DNA of 64,000 nt from Maratus speciosus (lineage: Eukaryota > Arthropoda > Arachnida > Araneae > Salticidae): the NCBI GenBank assembly GCA_963932465.1, contig OZ010795.1, forward strand, positions 518,325,451 through 518,389,450. The letters run 5' to 3'. Below are positions 44,035 to 55,775 of this stretch, piece after piece. Every line of letters starts with the position of its first letter. Position 1 is the stretch's first letter. The notes under the pieces are model-generated. The model ran no database searches. It was not told where the DNA came from and saw only the letters and a list, made by a program, of their open reading frames with translations. A program made the translations under genes and the position numbers.

Positions 44035-44370
44035 GGTGAAAGCTGTTGGGCCATGAGTTAGGCTGGCAACGAGTGATTTTCACCTTTTTCGTGATCTGAA
44101 GACAGTTCTGGGACGACAGCACTCTATTCCACTTCCATTCCAACAAAAATCTTCAATACGCTTTGGAGACTTATCTCAATACGTTGGCGGCAATTGTCTG
44201 TGAAGAATGTATCCCCCTCCTCGCCCACCAGTATGACAAATGATTCAATCTTCATTGCGACTATGTCGAAAAGTAGCTTTGGTTGTACTTGACTTGATTA
44301 GTGTGAATTATAAGAGGATTTTATTACTTACACTAGTCTTTATTTTACGGCCCATCGGAGGTTGAAAAAA
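44035..44370 (+). pseudogene. Mariner-type transposase C-terminal fragment, right arm of the palindrome
   Basis: The plus-strand reading mirrors 43809-43990 and includes SDFHLFRDLKT. It is frameshifted and has internal stops. It extends further than the left arm, to an A-rich end near 44370. The arms match by eye at roughly 80-85%. Confidence 0.7.
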
Positions 44371-45187
44371 AAACAGCCCTCGTATATATAATAATCTACA
44401 GTATAAAGAACAAACTTGTCTGTGCTTAACACTGGCGTCATTTTGCGAAGGACAACAGCAACCGATCAAATTTCGCTCTTACTGCAACTTTTTTAATTTT
44501 TTAAATTTCTAAGCATGACACGTTTTCAATTTTTACACCGTCAAATTGGGAACAAAAATATAATTTCAAATGCAATTTGTTTGAAAACTATATCGCAATT
44601 TGTTTAAAAATTGTATCGTCATTTACTCAAATTTTATTGCTTTAAAAATAAATTTCAAGCATAAATTATTTCAAATATATCTCTATCGTGCGCAGACGAT
44701 TGTGAAATATAAATCCCTTTGGATTTAAGTTATTAAATATACCTCATAATTTGCTTTCATCCTATATTATATAACGAAATTAAAACATCTAATAAGTAAA
44801 ATAATAAAATATAACTAAAACACAAATTTAGGTTATGGAATCGAATTTCGCGCTTAAAACACTAAAATGGACCAAATCAAACAGGCTGATTGTAACTAAT
44901 GATCTTTGGTGATTTCTTCTGTTGTTAAATCCTGACTCGAGACAAATACGAAAATATAGCTTTTAATACATTTCTAAACTTTATTTGAACGCGTTATTGC
45001 TGTTTTCCATATAAATATTATTTTTAGTATTGTTAATGACTATTCTAAAAAATATATTAGATGTAAATAATTTATTAGAGTTATCACTAACACCAAGAAA
45101 AGACAACAGATCCGTGCGAGGCTTTCTCAACGCAGTCATTTAGATTATTTGTTGATACGTTTTTTTCCTTAACTGCAATTTTTACTT

Positions 45188-45890
45188 TCTACTATCTTCA
45201 ATAGAAGAAAGTATTGTAGTCGAAATTTTCTTCGACTTCCGGTTTTCGACGGATTTACACGTTTTAGGGGTCTGAGATCCCCCAAAACATGTTTATAGAA
45301 AATGTCTGTCCGTGTGTCCGTATGTCTGTTGTCATTGTACCATCTAAAAGTGTATGAAGTAATGCATATAATTGAATCAATTTTTTTTTAACTTTTTGGC
45401 TATGGCAAGCATGTCCTCCCTTAATTTTGAAAAAATCCGCCGGTAGGGGGTGCTGTAATAGCGATTTTTGTTGGCATTTTGAATATTGTACCGTCGAAAA
45501 GTGTATGAAGTTATGCATAGAATTGAACCAAATTTTTTAATAAGATTTTGGCTTTAGCAAGCAGATCCTCCCTTAATTTAGAAAAAATCCGCTGGTAGGG
45601 GGCGCTGTAATAGCGATTTTTGTGACATTTTGAATATTGTACCATCGAAAAATGTATAAAGTTATGCATAGAATTGAACCAAATTTTTGGCCATGGCAAG
45701 AAAGTCCTCCCTGAATTTGTAAATATTCCGCCGAAAGAGGGCACTATAATAGCAATTTTTGTGTAATTTTCTTTCAAAGTTGATATAGTATTGAACTAAT
45801 AAAAATGAAATATTGACATTTGTAACAACATTTTGAAATATTAAAATATATGAGATAGAAGAAAGTTTTGGGATTGGCACATCCAACTAG
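45188..45890 (+). mobile_element. Helitron family E, nested copy
   Basis: The 3' end TTGGGATTGGCACATCCAA can form a hairpin directly before CTAG (45887-45890), followed by T. The left end contains AATAGAAGAAAGTATTG; the exact 5' TC is uncertain (45188-45196). The interior holds about three ~150 bp tandem units. The same terminus appears inverted at 48928. Confidence 0.7.
45350..45780. repeat. Tandem repeat inside Helitron E, ~150 bp unit, ~3 copies
   Basis: Units contain GGGGGCGCTGTAATAGCGAT, TTTTGAATATTGTACC and GTTATGCATAGAATTGAACC. Short ORFs run across unit borders but show no protein constraint. Confidence 0.85.
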
Positions 45891-46197
45891 TTTTAAGAAA
45901 TCAAACAACACGTTTTAACGATATATAAATATTCTTCATCAAAAGCCTCTTGCAGAACCTTTCGAAAAATACCTCATTCATCGCTGTGTTTTTAGTATGG
46001 CAGAGAAAAATGATATTCATATCAGAAATAATATATGTCATCATTTTCACCTATATTCTATTAGTCGGGAAGAACGAGTTTATCCCCTAGTGAAGGATAA
46101 TGGCTGAAAGTGCGTTTTCCGCTATGGTATGCCTTTTTAAATTTATCCAATTTTTAGCGTATTACGTGGTGTGTGGTTACGTTCTACAGGTCATATA

Positions 46198-47506
46198 CAG
46201 GGCTGGACGAAAGAATTCGTACATATTACGGTATATGGACAGTAACTGCAGAAAATGGATTTTTACTGAATTATCTGTTTTATAACTGCTCAATTAAATA
46301 TTTTATTTCATTGTATAAAAAAATGAAGTTGCTTAACCCATTTATGCTTTAGCGTTCTATTTTTGGGACGCTTCAAATTTTAATAAATTAATGTAATTTT
46401 CATCTTCTTTATAACATGAAATTTGTATGAAATAATTATGTATAAATGTCTTTACCTGTTATCGAGAAATGACAGTATAAAATGGATATTTATTTGCTTA
46501 AATAAATCTTTTTTTCGGTGTTTATAGATTCTCTTTTTTCAGAATGGCGAAATGTAAAAAATAAGTTAATTTGTATTTTTTCTATCAAGAATTAAAAAAA
46601 ATAAGTCATACTCTTAGCTTGTAGACTTCTTTGAAATATGTATTTTCTTTTAAGATTATGAAATTATATGTTCAAGCCTATTTTTTATGCATTTTTGTGA
46701 CAAAATATAGGTTGCGAGGCACGAATGGGTATATATTTTTATTAGCCATTTAGGGAACAGTTATTTATGTAAATTCCTTTTCAAGATGATTAAGAAATAA
46801 ATTGTTTTTAATCCTCAAATACGTTTATTCTTAGTTTATTATTAATAATACATATAATGCTATTAGTCTCTGTAAAGAAAAATGTACATATATTTTAGTA
46901 GTTCATAAAAATACTAATTAAAGTATATAACAAACAATTTAAAAGCTTATTTTATATAAATTTTGATAAAACATATAATTATTCATACTGGGTGTTCTAA
47001 AAAGGACTGACTAATTTTAAAATTCAATTAGTTTCAAACGTTGACAGATATTAAAAAAATTCTTGCAGGAACGTTATGTATGATGTCAGGAGTCTTTTTC
47101 CTGTAATTATCGACATTAGTTCGAATTACAAACAATACATGGTGCTTCGAGCAATATGCGCTAAATTCAGGCCCGATTTTTGTTACTTCCGGACCCACTC
47201 AATAATTTTTGAACTCCTTTTTGGCATGGGAGAAGAAACAGGCCAAACAATACAGCTTGAATTGGGCGCCTATTGCATGCAGCACCATCTATTGTTTTTA
47301 ATTCGAACTAAATTCGAAAATCACGGTAAAAAAATTTCTGACATCATACATAACTCTCCTGCAAGAATTCTTTAAATATCTGTCACCGTTTGCGAGTTAT
47401 TGAATTTTAAAATCAGTCAGTCCTTTTTAGGACACCCAGTATTATACTCTTATAAATATTATGCGTATTCCCATACTTAATACGTTTATATTTTATCAAA
47501 TAAATA

Positions 47507-47541
<35 letters not shown>

Positions 47542-48458
47542 ATTGCGTAATTTTATTTTAGTATTTTTCCAGTTCACTTTGCAACATTTTAAAGTGATTT
47601 TACCTACAAATTTTTGAAAACAAAAATTCAGTGTTGATTTTGAAAAAATATTTTATCGTTCTTATTTTTTAAACTCTCTTGTATTAAAAATTGCTTCTTT
47701 CAAAGAAATAAATGGCTACCGATTTTATAATAAAAGTCTTTGAACATAAAATAGAATAACGTTATATTTGAAATTACTTTTTCAGGTCGCATGAGGCATT
47801 TCAAAAATGTACCCATTCAATCAGTTTTGTTGAAATCTTTTACGAACATTTTATTTGTGAAAAGAAAACACGATTTGAAACGAAATCCTTTCCCTGAAGT
47901 ATAAAAGGTGAAAAGAGATGTTGTTAGAAGGTTAATATCTGTAACACGATTTCCGTATTAGAGTAGATTGAAATTCTATATATCTCTTGCCGAACTAGAT
48001 ACTAATCAAGAAAGAAAAATCGTGCTTTAAGCATAGATTATGAAACATTTTCCAATACTTCCTGAATGCATTTAAAAAACTTCGTTATTTAGGAAAGTAA
48101 GGTAAATAAGATAACTAAGTAAACATTTTAGAAAACGCATAAAACATTTTAAAAATTAATTTCAGCAGTTACCGTCCACAGCGAATAGTACCTTGATTAC
48201 AAGCCATTATTTAGCTAAAATTTAATTTAAACTAAAACACTCTCAAAACTACTGAAATCACATTTCCAGATATTATCATCATAGACGGTTGTGTATCCAA
48301 TTCTTTTCATTACCCTGTATACCATTTTATCTATATTCTACAAACGTTTCTTAGAAAAATAAATGCAATTCAGCGTGAAAATGCATAACTCCTTTAAAAA
48401 AAACACCTTTAAGCAATTTACGCTCATACTCAGTATCGAATTCTTTTGCGTAGCCCTG
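46198..48458. mobile_element. Candidate TIR element with CAGGGCT...AAAGAATTCG ends
   Basis: The left end CAGGGCTGGACGAAAGAATT follows TA. The right end reads AATTCTTTTGCGTAGCCCTG followed by TA; about 18 of 22 terminal bases match. The interior includes the MITE at 46988-47439, a 30 bp poly-A and AT-rich sequence, and no transposase. TA flanks suggest a Tc1/mariner-type element. Another similar end lies at about 48300-48322, so pairing of ends is tentative. Confidence 0.5.
46988..47439. mobile_element. Foldback MITE (452 bp) flanked by TA
   Basis: Ends CTGGGTGTTCTAAAAAGGAC and its near-mirror are flanked by TA on both sides. The arms extend ~190 bp inwards (GTTCGAATTACAAACAAT versus ATTGTTTTTAATTCGAAC). 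A second copy lies at 60829-61281. The 99 aa ORF inside follows the palindrome and is not a gene. Confidence 0.88.
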
Positions 48459-48927
48459 TATAAAAACTATATCATTTATACACACCGCATTATATAGCAT
48501 TTATATAGCATTATATGCAAACTATAGCATTTATATATGCATAAATATCGTGAAACATAAAAGCGCATATCATAATTAAAAATGCATTTCCAGCAATCAG
48601 CGCTTATGTACAGTTCTTCGGACACAATATAGCAACTGAAATATTTTGAGTGTCCCTGTAAATGGTATGCATTTCTTATTATGCATGAAATAGTAAACCT
48701 CGGCGACGTATATCTATTTCATTATATATGAAATAGTTTAACATAATTAAAATACGCCGCAAACAATCCCCCCCCCCCCTATATCATTATGTAACGCAAT
48801 TCTTTTGTGGCCCTGTAAATGAATAATAACTATTATTTGCACCGCATATTCTACAGAATGCACATTTTAGTGCCCTTCACAAATGCATATCAATTTTGTT
48901 ATGTTTGGATGCGTGTAACATCATTAA
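48459..48927. repeat. Cluster of CCCTGTA-ended short repeats
   Basis: GTGTCCCTGTAAATG and GTGGCCCTGTAAATG motifs recur at about 48645-48660 and 48795-48812, each after a GCAACTGAAA or GCAATTCTTT segment. They look like serial copies of one TIR-type end in the same orientation. No gene. Confidence 0.55.
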
Positions 48928-49975
48928 CTAGTCGGATGTACCAATCCCAAAACTTTCTTCTATCTCATACATGTTAATACTTCAAAATCCGCTATCACAC
49001 TGCCAAAATTAAATGGCAATCTATGCATCTCATGAGGATTCTAACGATATGAAATTCCGTGCGTTAGTTCTTGAGATATGACTATCGCTGAAATCGTCTA
49101 AATTCAGAAAAATGCTGCATAGCAGCGCCACCTATTGGGTGATTTATACCAAATCCTAATCAGCAACAATTTATGTCAACGTTTGACTGAATCTGAAGTT
49201 TGGACAAAATCCGTACATTAGTTTTTGAGATAGAGCAATAACAAAAATCGTGAAAATTCCTGCATAGCAGCGCCACCTATTGGGTGATTAACACCAAAAC
49301 CTAATTAACAACACGCGTTAATTAGGTTGTGTCAACATGCCTAATTACATGCAACATAGGTTGTGTCAACATGCAACTAAATCTGAAGTTAGATGAAAAT
49401 TCGTCCATTAGTTCTATTGATAGAGCTATTGAGGCAATCGTGAAAAAGGTAGCAGAGAAGCGCCACCTGTTGGGCGATTTACACCAACACATAATCAGTA
49501 GCAAGTAATATCAAGGACTAACTGAATCTGAAGTTTGATGAAAATCCGTGCGTTAGTTCTTAAGATAGAGCTATTGCGGAAATCGTGTAAATCCTGCAAA
49601 ATTCATCATAACAGCGCCACCTGTTGGGCGATTTACACCCAAACGTAATCATCATAAATTCATATCAAGGACTAACTAAATCTGAAGTTTGATCGAAATC
49701 CGTGCATTAGTTCTTGATATAGAGCTATTGCAAAATCGTGAAAAATGCAGCATAGCAGCGCCACCTGTTGAGCGATTTACACCAAAAACTAATCAGCATC
49801 AATTTGTATTAGGGACTAACTGAATATCAATTTTTATTAAATTCCGTGCATTAGTTCTTGAGATAGAGCGCCCACAAAATTTGTGTCACATACATACAGA
49901 CAGACAGACAGACAGACTCACAGAGTCACAGACAGACATCAATCAGGCATATCCATTTTATTCTGTTTGAAAGCG
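48928..49975 (-). mobile_element. Helitron family E, minus-strand copy
   Basis: CTAGTCGGATGTACCAATCC at the left is the reverse complement of the family E 3' end, preceded by A. The right boundary is approximate: it lies beyond a (CAGA)n tract at about 49896-49918, which mirrors the CTGTCTGTCC tract near the 5' side of the 45188 copy. Confidence 0.65.
49060..49875. repeat. Tandem repeat, ~150-160 bp unit, about five to six copies
   Basis: Each unit contains GTGCRTTAGTTCTTGAGATA, GCATAGCAGCGCCACCTRTT and a GGGCGATTTACACC segment. Copies are diverged. It lies inside the minus-strand Helitron E and corresponds to the array in the other copy. Confidence 0.88.
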
Positions 49976-50357
49976 TGTAAAAATCATTAAAAATCATTTG
50001 AAACGATATTTTCCTATAGGCCGTAATGTAACGGAATACTGTCCCTGTAAATGAACTAAGCATGCTACAAACTTCATTTGAAATAGGGATCGTGCTATGG
50101 TGAATCTTAATAACATCCAAAAATTTCAGGGCAATCCGAGTATATTTAGGAGAGTTAGAACGCGGACATACGGACAGGCAAACCGAAATCATAAAAACTT
50201 TTCAACTTTGTTGGAAAGTGTTAAAAATAACGGCTAATAATCATTCAACTTACCAACATTTAATGTTTAGCATTAAATCTTTACATCTCAGGATGAATTC
50301 CGTTTTTTTCGGTGCAAAAAATAGTTTATAGGAAATTTTAGAAGTTGCATAAACATA
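49976..50357. other. Spacer with another CCCTGTA-type end
   Basis: Contains GTCCCTGTAAATGAAC near 50040 and a segment resembling 42820-42870 and 54965-55020. No gene. Confidence 0.4.
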
Positions 50358-50600
50358 TCTTAATTATAAAGGACAAACATATCTGTGCGTAAAGTTTACG
50401 TCATTTTGCGAATGGCAACACTTTGAAATTTGAAATATAATTTCGCTTTTACAATTTTCTCTACTGCTAATTTTTTAACTTCTAAACATCGCACATTTTA
50501 ATTTTTTATACCGTTGTATGAGTAAAAAAATGCTCTTATAAATGCAATTTTCCCGAAAGCTGTATCTCAATTTATTTTTGAGATATTAATTTTTTTTTTA
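50358..50600 (+). mobile_element. Helitron family D, 5' fragment
   Basis: TCTTAATTATAAAGGACAAA after A matches the family D 5' start at 44395 and 52065. The next ~200 bp are collinear, and then similarity is lost. No matching CTAG end was seen. Confidence 0.6.
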
Positions 50601-52064
50601 GTTTTTAATACTATTTTTCTAATCATGGCAACAAAAGTATCCCATTTTTATTGAAAGTAAACGGAAAATAGTCAAAAATAGGAGATTACTGTATTATTTT
50701 GTAGCCATTTTCTCATAAAACCTGAAAAAAAAGTTGAAATTGAAATACAGGCTATGTCAAAAATATTGTCTGTTATTCCGCGATAATGACGTCATATGCA
50801 TACTTTTCTATAGACGAAGTTTAAGACAGGATTGTAAAAGTGGATTGCTTTAGCGGATGCAAATGACGTCATTTTATAAAAAAGCGTGTATTTTAATTCC
50901 TAAAACTGAATTATGTTTTGTAGATGTGCGTTCATTTTCACAGCCCAGCTGCTTTGAAATTCTTCACATGCGAATGCTTCACTTTTGAAAATAATGTAAT
51001 CGAAATCACACACTGTAAAACGCAATGTTTTACAAAAATTTAGAGTGTCTTTATGAAAGAGAGGTGACATGCAAATAATAGCGATTTGTATTACAGAAAT
51101 TGATGATTCTCGCCTGGAAGGATTTGCTTCGCCGAGTTAGACAAGCAAACCAAAAATTCGAGGTTTAAAATTTTTCATACATTTATATAATCTATATATT
51201 TAAAACACAAGTGTGTTTTTTAGTCATCTGCTCTGATCTTTCAGTTGAACCAATTTTACTAATATTTTTTTTTAAACTAAAAGCTGCTTATTTATGTGAC
51301 GTGATCGCACTATCTGTTTTTATTTGTATCCCCACTTTTATATATCCCCACTACTACTAAAATTAAAAGCAATTTATGAAATTTCTTCAAAATGCTGAAA
51401 ATTAAATAGCTTTCATTATTGCAGACAAGAGAGAAATAATGAAGTATTTTTATCTTTATTTATGCCACTTTCTGATAAAAATTTAAAATTGTTTATAAAA
51501 ATTGTTGTATAGGGTTTAGTGGCGCAAAATGCCATTAGGAGCATAATATTATATTAGGGAAATAATAACGGAAAATGACATACTGCTTTTGAAAGCACGC
51601 ATTTTTCCTCATAAATTTTCTATATTGTTTTTCCTTCAGCATGTGTACTGATACTAAGTTTCAGACACTAGGCGAAATGCTTATTTAAGTGAAAATGAAA
51701 TCATATTTAAAAGAAAACGATCATTTCTTAGATAAAACTAAACATTTTAACACAAATTCGTCTAAAAAACTTAAATTACAGAAATTTTTACTCTCCGGAA
51801 TTGATATTAGAATCTCAAGTAAAAAGTGCGTCTATTCACATAAAATCTGAGAATGGTGACTTCAAGTTTTGAGTTAAAATGATTTTAAAATGATCAAACA
51901 AAATACAAATTTTTAAAAAATGATGAATATGAATATGAGAAGTGCGTTTGCAAATTTTGGAAGGTAAAAATTGCTGTTTTTCATTCCGGAATACCAAGCA
52001 TAAGAGCTTCAATTGGTAACCACATTGTAATAAATGATCTTTATTATATTTTACTGATTACGTA
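50601..52064. repeat. Diverged copy of a ~1 kb repeat shared with 54801-55775
   Basis: Segments around 51640-52060 and 55190-55680 share order and wording, including CTCAAGTAAARAGTGCGT and ACTGATTACGTA. The last motif is the insertion point of the Helitron at 52065. No gene. Confidence 0.6.
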
Positions 52065-53139
52065 TCTATATTATAAAGAACAAACGTATCTGTGCGTAAC
52101 GCTGACGTCATTTTGCAAATGGCAACACTTCACGATCAAATTTCGGTCTTGAAATTTTCGCTACTGCAATTTTTTAATCTTCTGACTATCATACATTTTA
52201 AATTTTCGTCGCATAGGGAAACAGTTTACTTTCAAATGCAATTTGTGTAAAAACTGTATCTTAATTGTCTGATGTATTATGTTTTTTAAAATAATTTTTA
52301 AGCATGATTTTTTTAAAGTTTATCTTATCACATTCCGGTTTCAATACATAATAATACTAACCATTTTTCAGATAAAGCAACAAATATTGTTCAGCATTTG
52401 TTTCTGACTATTTTGCATAACAAAATTAATACTTCTTTTAAAAACAAATAAAAAAAATAATATTTAAAAAAAACACACCAAACTAACGTATTTGTAAAAA
52501 ATTAACGAAATTAATACTTCTTTTATAAACAAATAAAGAATAACATTAAAAAACCCCCACAAATCTAACATATTTGTAACCGTACAATTTAAATTTTTAG
52601 ATCTCCAAATAGGATTTTTTTTCAAATGGCTCATCTTAATTTTCTGATTGTCTATGGTTTTAAAAACAATTTTAAAGCATGAATTATTTTTTAATTTATC
52701 TATATCGCACAGAGCTCGATTACGAAAGATTAATCCGTTTGCCCTTAAAACAAAATAAAGAGTCAATCACTTTCTTACAGCTAATTTCCATTAAAAAAAA
52801 ATTCCCTATGAATGAATAAATAAAATAATATAAATAAAACACAAATTTAACAGACATGTATAAGCTCTGAAATTATCAGAATATAAAAGGATGCGGTAAG
52901 TAGCAATATCTTGGTCAAATAACTCTTAGCATGCGGCTAATAAGAAAATATCGCTTCTGATAAATTTCAAAAAATTATTTGATTATATAATTCGTATTTT
53001 TAATATGAAAAATGTTTTTTTAATGTAAGTGGGCAATCTAAAAAAAATCATTACATATTAAAAAATTATTAATTTTTAATTAAATGAAATGTTTTCATCT
53101 ATATTCTGTAACCCGGGAAGCCCGGGTACGATCCCCTAG
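52065..53139 (+). mobile_element. Helitron family D, complete copy (1075 bp)
   Basis: Starts TCTATATTATAAAGAAC after A. It ends with a perfect hairpin ACCCGGG-AAG-CCCGGGT (53111-53127), ACGATCCC, then CTAG and T. These are full Helitron hallmarks. A ~130 bp sub-block with ATTAATACTTCTTTTA is duplicated internally at about 52425 and 52510. No Rep/helicase ORF. Confidence 0.92.
53111..53127 (+). other. Helitron 3' terminal hairpin
   Basis: Seven perfect base pairs with an AAG loop, 8 nt upstream of CTAG. Confidence 0.92.
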
Positions 53140-53204
53140 TATTTATAATGTTCATAATATTTGAGATCGTTTGTTAAACATTTTATTTTTATTATATCTT
53201 TATA

Positions 53205-54798
53205 CAGTGGCGGTCAAAAGTTTCCGGCCAGCATAAATTTTTTGGTTAATTTGTAAGTATATCCATATGAAGAGGAATCTCAAAGTAATTCTTATACACT
53301 TTATTGACATAACAGTTAAGAACCTTTTTATGGAATAAAAATTAAATATTAATAAATTTAATTGAGAAAATTAATTGCAAAAGAAAATGCATGTTCTCAA
53401 AAGTTTCCGGCCACTTCTGGCAAGTTTGGAAAAAAATGGTGTTATAAAAGAAAATAATAGTGATCAACAACATTTACAATTAGTATTTTGTATTCATATA
53501 TTTAGCAATAAGTACTGCGGCGCAGCAACGTAGCATCGATTCAATGAACAGTTGTAGATCATCAAAGTTTTGTCGACGGTTCTAGCATTTTTTGTGAAAA
53601 TGCTGCTAAATTGGAATATTTAAAATTCCACACACGTTTTCAAGTTAGTTTCAAAGATTTTCTATTATATTCAGATCGGATGATTGGGCTGTTCTTTTCA
53701 AAAGCGAAGTTTTTTTGTGCGAAAGCCACTGCTTGACGAGCTTGGATGTATGCTTTTGGTCGTTTTCATGATGAAACAAATAGTTGCGACCACAATTTTT
53801 CCTCCAATAAGGCAGTAAATGATCTTGCAAGATATCCTTATGCATTGCACTATTCATCTTGTCGCGGATTTCAAATAACGGACAGGCGCATTTTCCAGAA
53901 AATGCTCCCCACAGCAGAACGTGTCCTCCGCCGTGCTTCATTCTAGGAATAATGTATTTCGCACCTTATCTTTTGTTTTTAGGTCGTCGGTTGTAATGTT
54001 TTTTATCACTCACAAAAAGATTGAACGTCGATTCATCTGAAAATAGTACTTTTTTCCAGTTTTCACTTGTCCAGTCTTTATATTCCTTGGCAAAGGCCAG
54101 TCGGGCCCTCTGAATTTTTTTACTTATGAAAGGTTTTTTAACACCGACTGTTCCATAAAGTTCTACGTCACATAAGCTTCTTGACACTGTAGATAGACTT
54201 GTTTCAGCAATAAACATAACACCATAAATCGCTGTGAACACCATAAATGGCGTAGAATTGCAGCGGCATTTTTAAGCGGGTCATCAACTGTTTTTCTTCT
54301 GATAATTCTGTCCACAAGAAGTAGTTTTCCGGGGTTCCCCGGACCGTGGCAAGTTCCGAAGGCCATGACCATCTTTATATATTTTTTAAAGTGTCGTTTA
54401 CAGCAAATTTTCCGATCGACAACTTTGCCGCAATCTCACGAGAGGATTGTCCCTTTAGCGACAAATAAATCACTCATTTAGGAACAATAAATTGTTAAAC
54501 TTTTCATTTCTGAATTTCAAATACATTATTCACCTTGATTAATTAACAAACATGACCAAAAAACACATTAGCGATAGCAAAAGCTAATGAATGACGAGTG
54601 GGAGGAAACTTTTGCACGCGCGAAATTTGAATTCCTCCCCTTTGCATCAAGTATCTTAAGTAACCAATCAAAATGATCACGTGGTCAGAGGTAATTTTCT
54701 TATTCCTAACTTTTGGAGCAGTTGAACTTCTTCTTCGCTAAAACATTCTGTCAAACAAATAAAAAAACTAACTGGCCGGAAACTTTTGACCGCCACTG
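53205..54798 (-). mobile_element. Tc1-like DNA transposon, inactive (1594 bp)
   Basis: Terminal inverted repeats start CAGTGGCGGTCAAAAGTTTC and are flanked by TA (53203-53204 and 54799-54800). Near-copies of the terminal motif also occur ~190 bp inside each end (for example AAAAGTTTCCGGCCA at about 53400). This fits the internal/direct repeat layout of many Tc1 elements. The transposase on the minus strand is broken. Confidence 0.93.
53651..54480 (-). pseudogene. Tc1-type transposase, broken by frameshifts
   Basis: The minus strand carries in order: a helix-turn-helix segment (SSREIAAKLSIGKFAVNDTL, near 54450-54380), a second DNA-binding segment (54372-54163), the first catalytic block FSDESTFNL (ORF 54244-53966) and the C-terminal block (53941-53651). 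The latter includes LLWGAFS, HENDQKHTS and SSDLNIIENL. These parts lie in different frames. In the second catalytic block the expected aspartate is a glutamate (HEND), so even a continuous frame would lack a normal DDE triad. The family cuts and pastes DNA at TA; this copy cannot. Confidence 0.9.
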
Positions 54799-54800
54799 TA

Positions 54801-55775
54801 GGTGTCATAGGGATTTATAATAGGTGAATGTAATTTACAGTAAATTTTATTTCCTATTTGGAAATTTCATTTTAAAAACTAAAATATATATATGAAAAAT
54901 TATCAATTTTTTAAAGTTTCAATATTTTCAAATATTAAAAGAATTATATTTTCATTTACATTACAGGTTGAATTAAATTTTTCTATGTGAAAAATAGCTT
55001 AAAAGAAACTTCAGAAATCGAGTAAGAGAGTTGTTTTAGCGAGAAAGCCTTTGTTGAATATTTATTTTAAATCTTATTACCAGTGCGCGCATAATTGTTG
55101 AAATATGCCAACTTTTAAATAGAAAATGACGTCACGAATTAAAATAACGCATTTTTACTCATAAAGCTGTTACATTTCAATATTTTGTCAGTCGACTGAT
55201 ACTGAGATTGAGACTAATCTCAGAGGGCTTCAGTAAGTAAAAATGACGACATAGTAACAATGAAATGTGTATTTTCTTTGAAAAACTAAATATTTTATTA
55301 CGAATGCGTCTAAAAGTAAATTTCTGGATTTCGCTGGCACTCAGATTAGATGCTCAAGTAAAGAGTGCGTATGTTTACATGCAAAATTCTTACTGGAAAA
55401 TCCTCCTCACGTTTGGGAATATATTTATTAATAATATATTGCACGCTAAAATATTTTTTAAATAGTGAATATGAATATGGAAAGAAGGCAGGTAAATTTT
55501 TGCGACGGTAAAAAATATGTTAATTTTAGATTTCGTTAAAAAAAATTATAATTGTGTCATAGTAGTGCAATTTTCGTTGATTTCTCGCTAATTTTTCCTT
55601 ACGTAATACCAAAGATTAAAGCATCAATTAATAGCTTTATAATTTCATTATCTTAATGCTACTGATTACGTATAGTAATAAAGTTTTCAATAATTTGAAA
55701 AGTTGAAATTAAACTTCAGTTAAAAATAACACTTGTTTTAAGAGTTAGGCTAGCCAAAACAACATTGATTAATTA
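54801..55775. repeat. Diverged repeat related to 50601-52064
   Basis: Shares blocks with 51640-52060 and with 42820-42870. It preserves the uninterrupted ACTGATTACGTATAG site that is occupied by a Helitron at 52065. No gene. Confidence 0.6.

Larger units (their letters stand above)
44395..46090 (+). mobile_element. Helitron family D with a nested Helitron E
   Basis: It starts TCTACAGTATAAAGAAC after A and ends TATCCCCTAG before T. Both ends match the family D copy at 52065-53139, although the 3' hairpin has decayed. Without the nested ~700 bp element at 45188-45890 it would be ~1 kb, like the other copy. Non-coding. Confidence 0.8.

Noticed and set aside
47076..47375. 99 aa ORF
   Set aside because: It lies within the palindromic MITE and reflects its arms. 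The second MITE copy does not keep the frame.
49060..49875. CRISPR-like array
   Set aside because: Units are ~150 bp, diverged throughout and without constant repeats separated by unique spacers. The setting is a eukaryotic Helitron.
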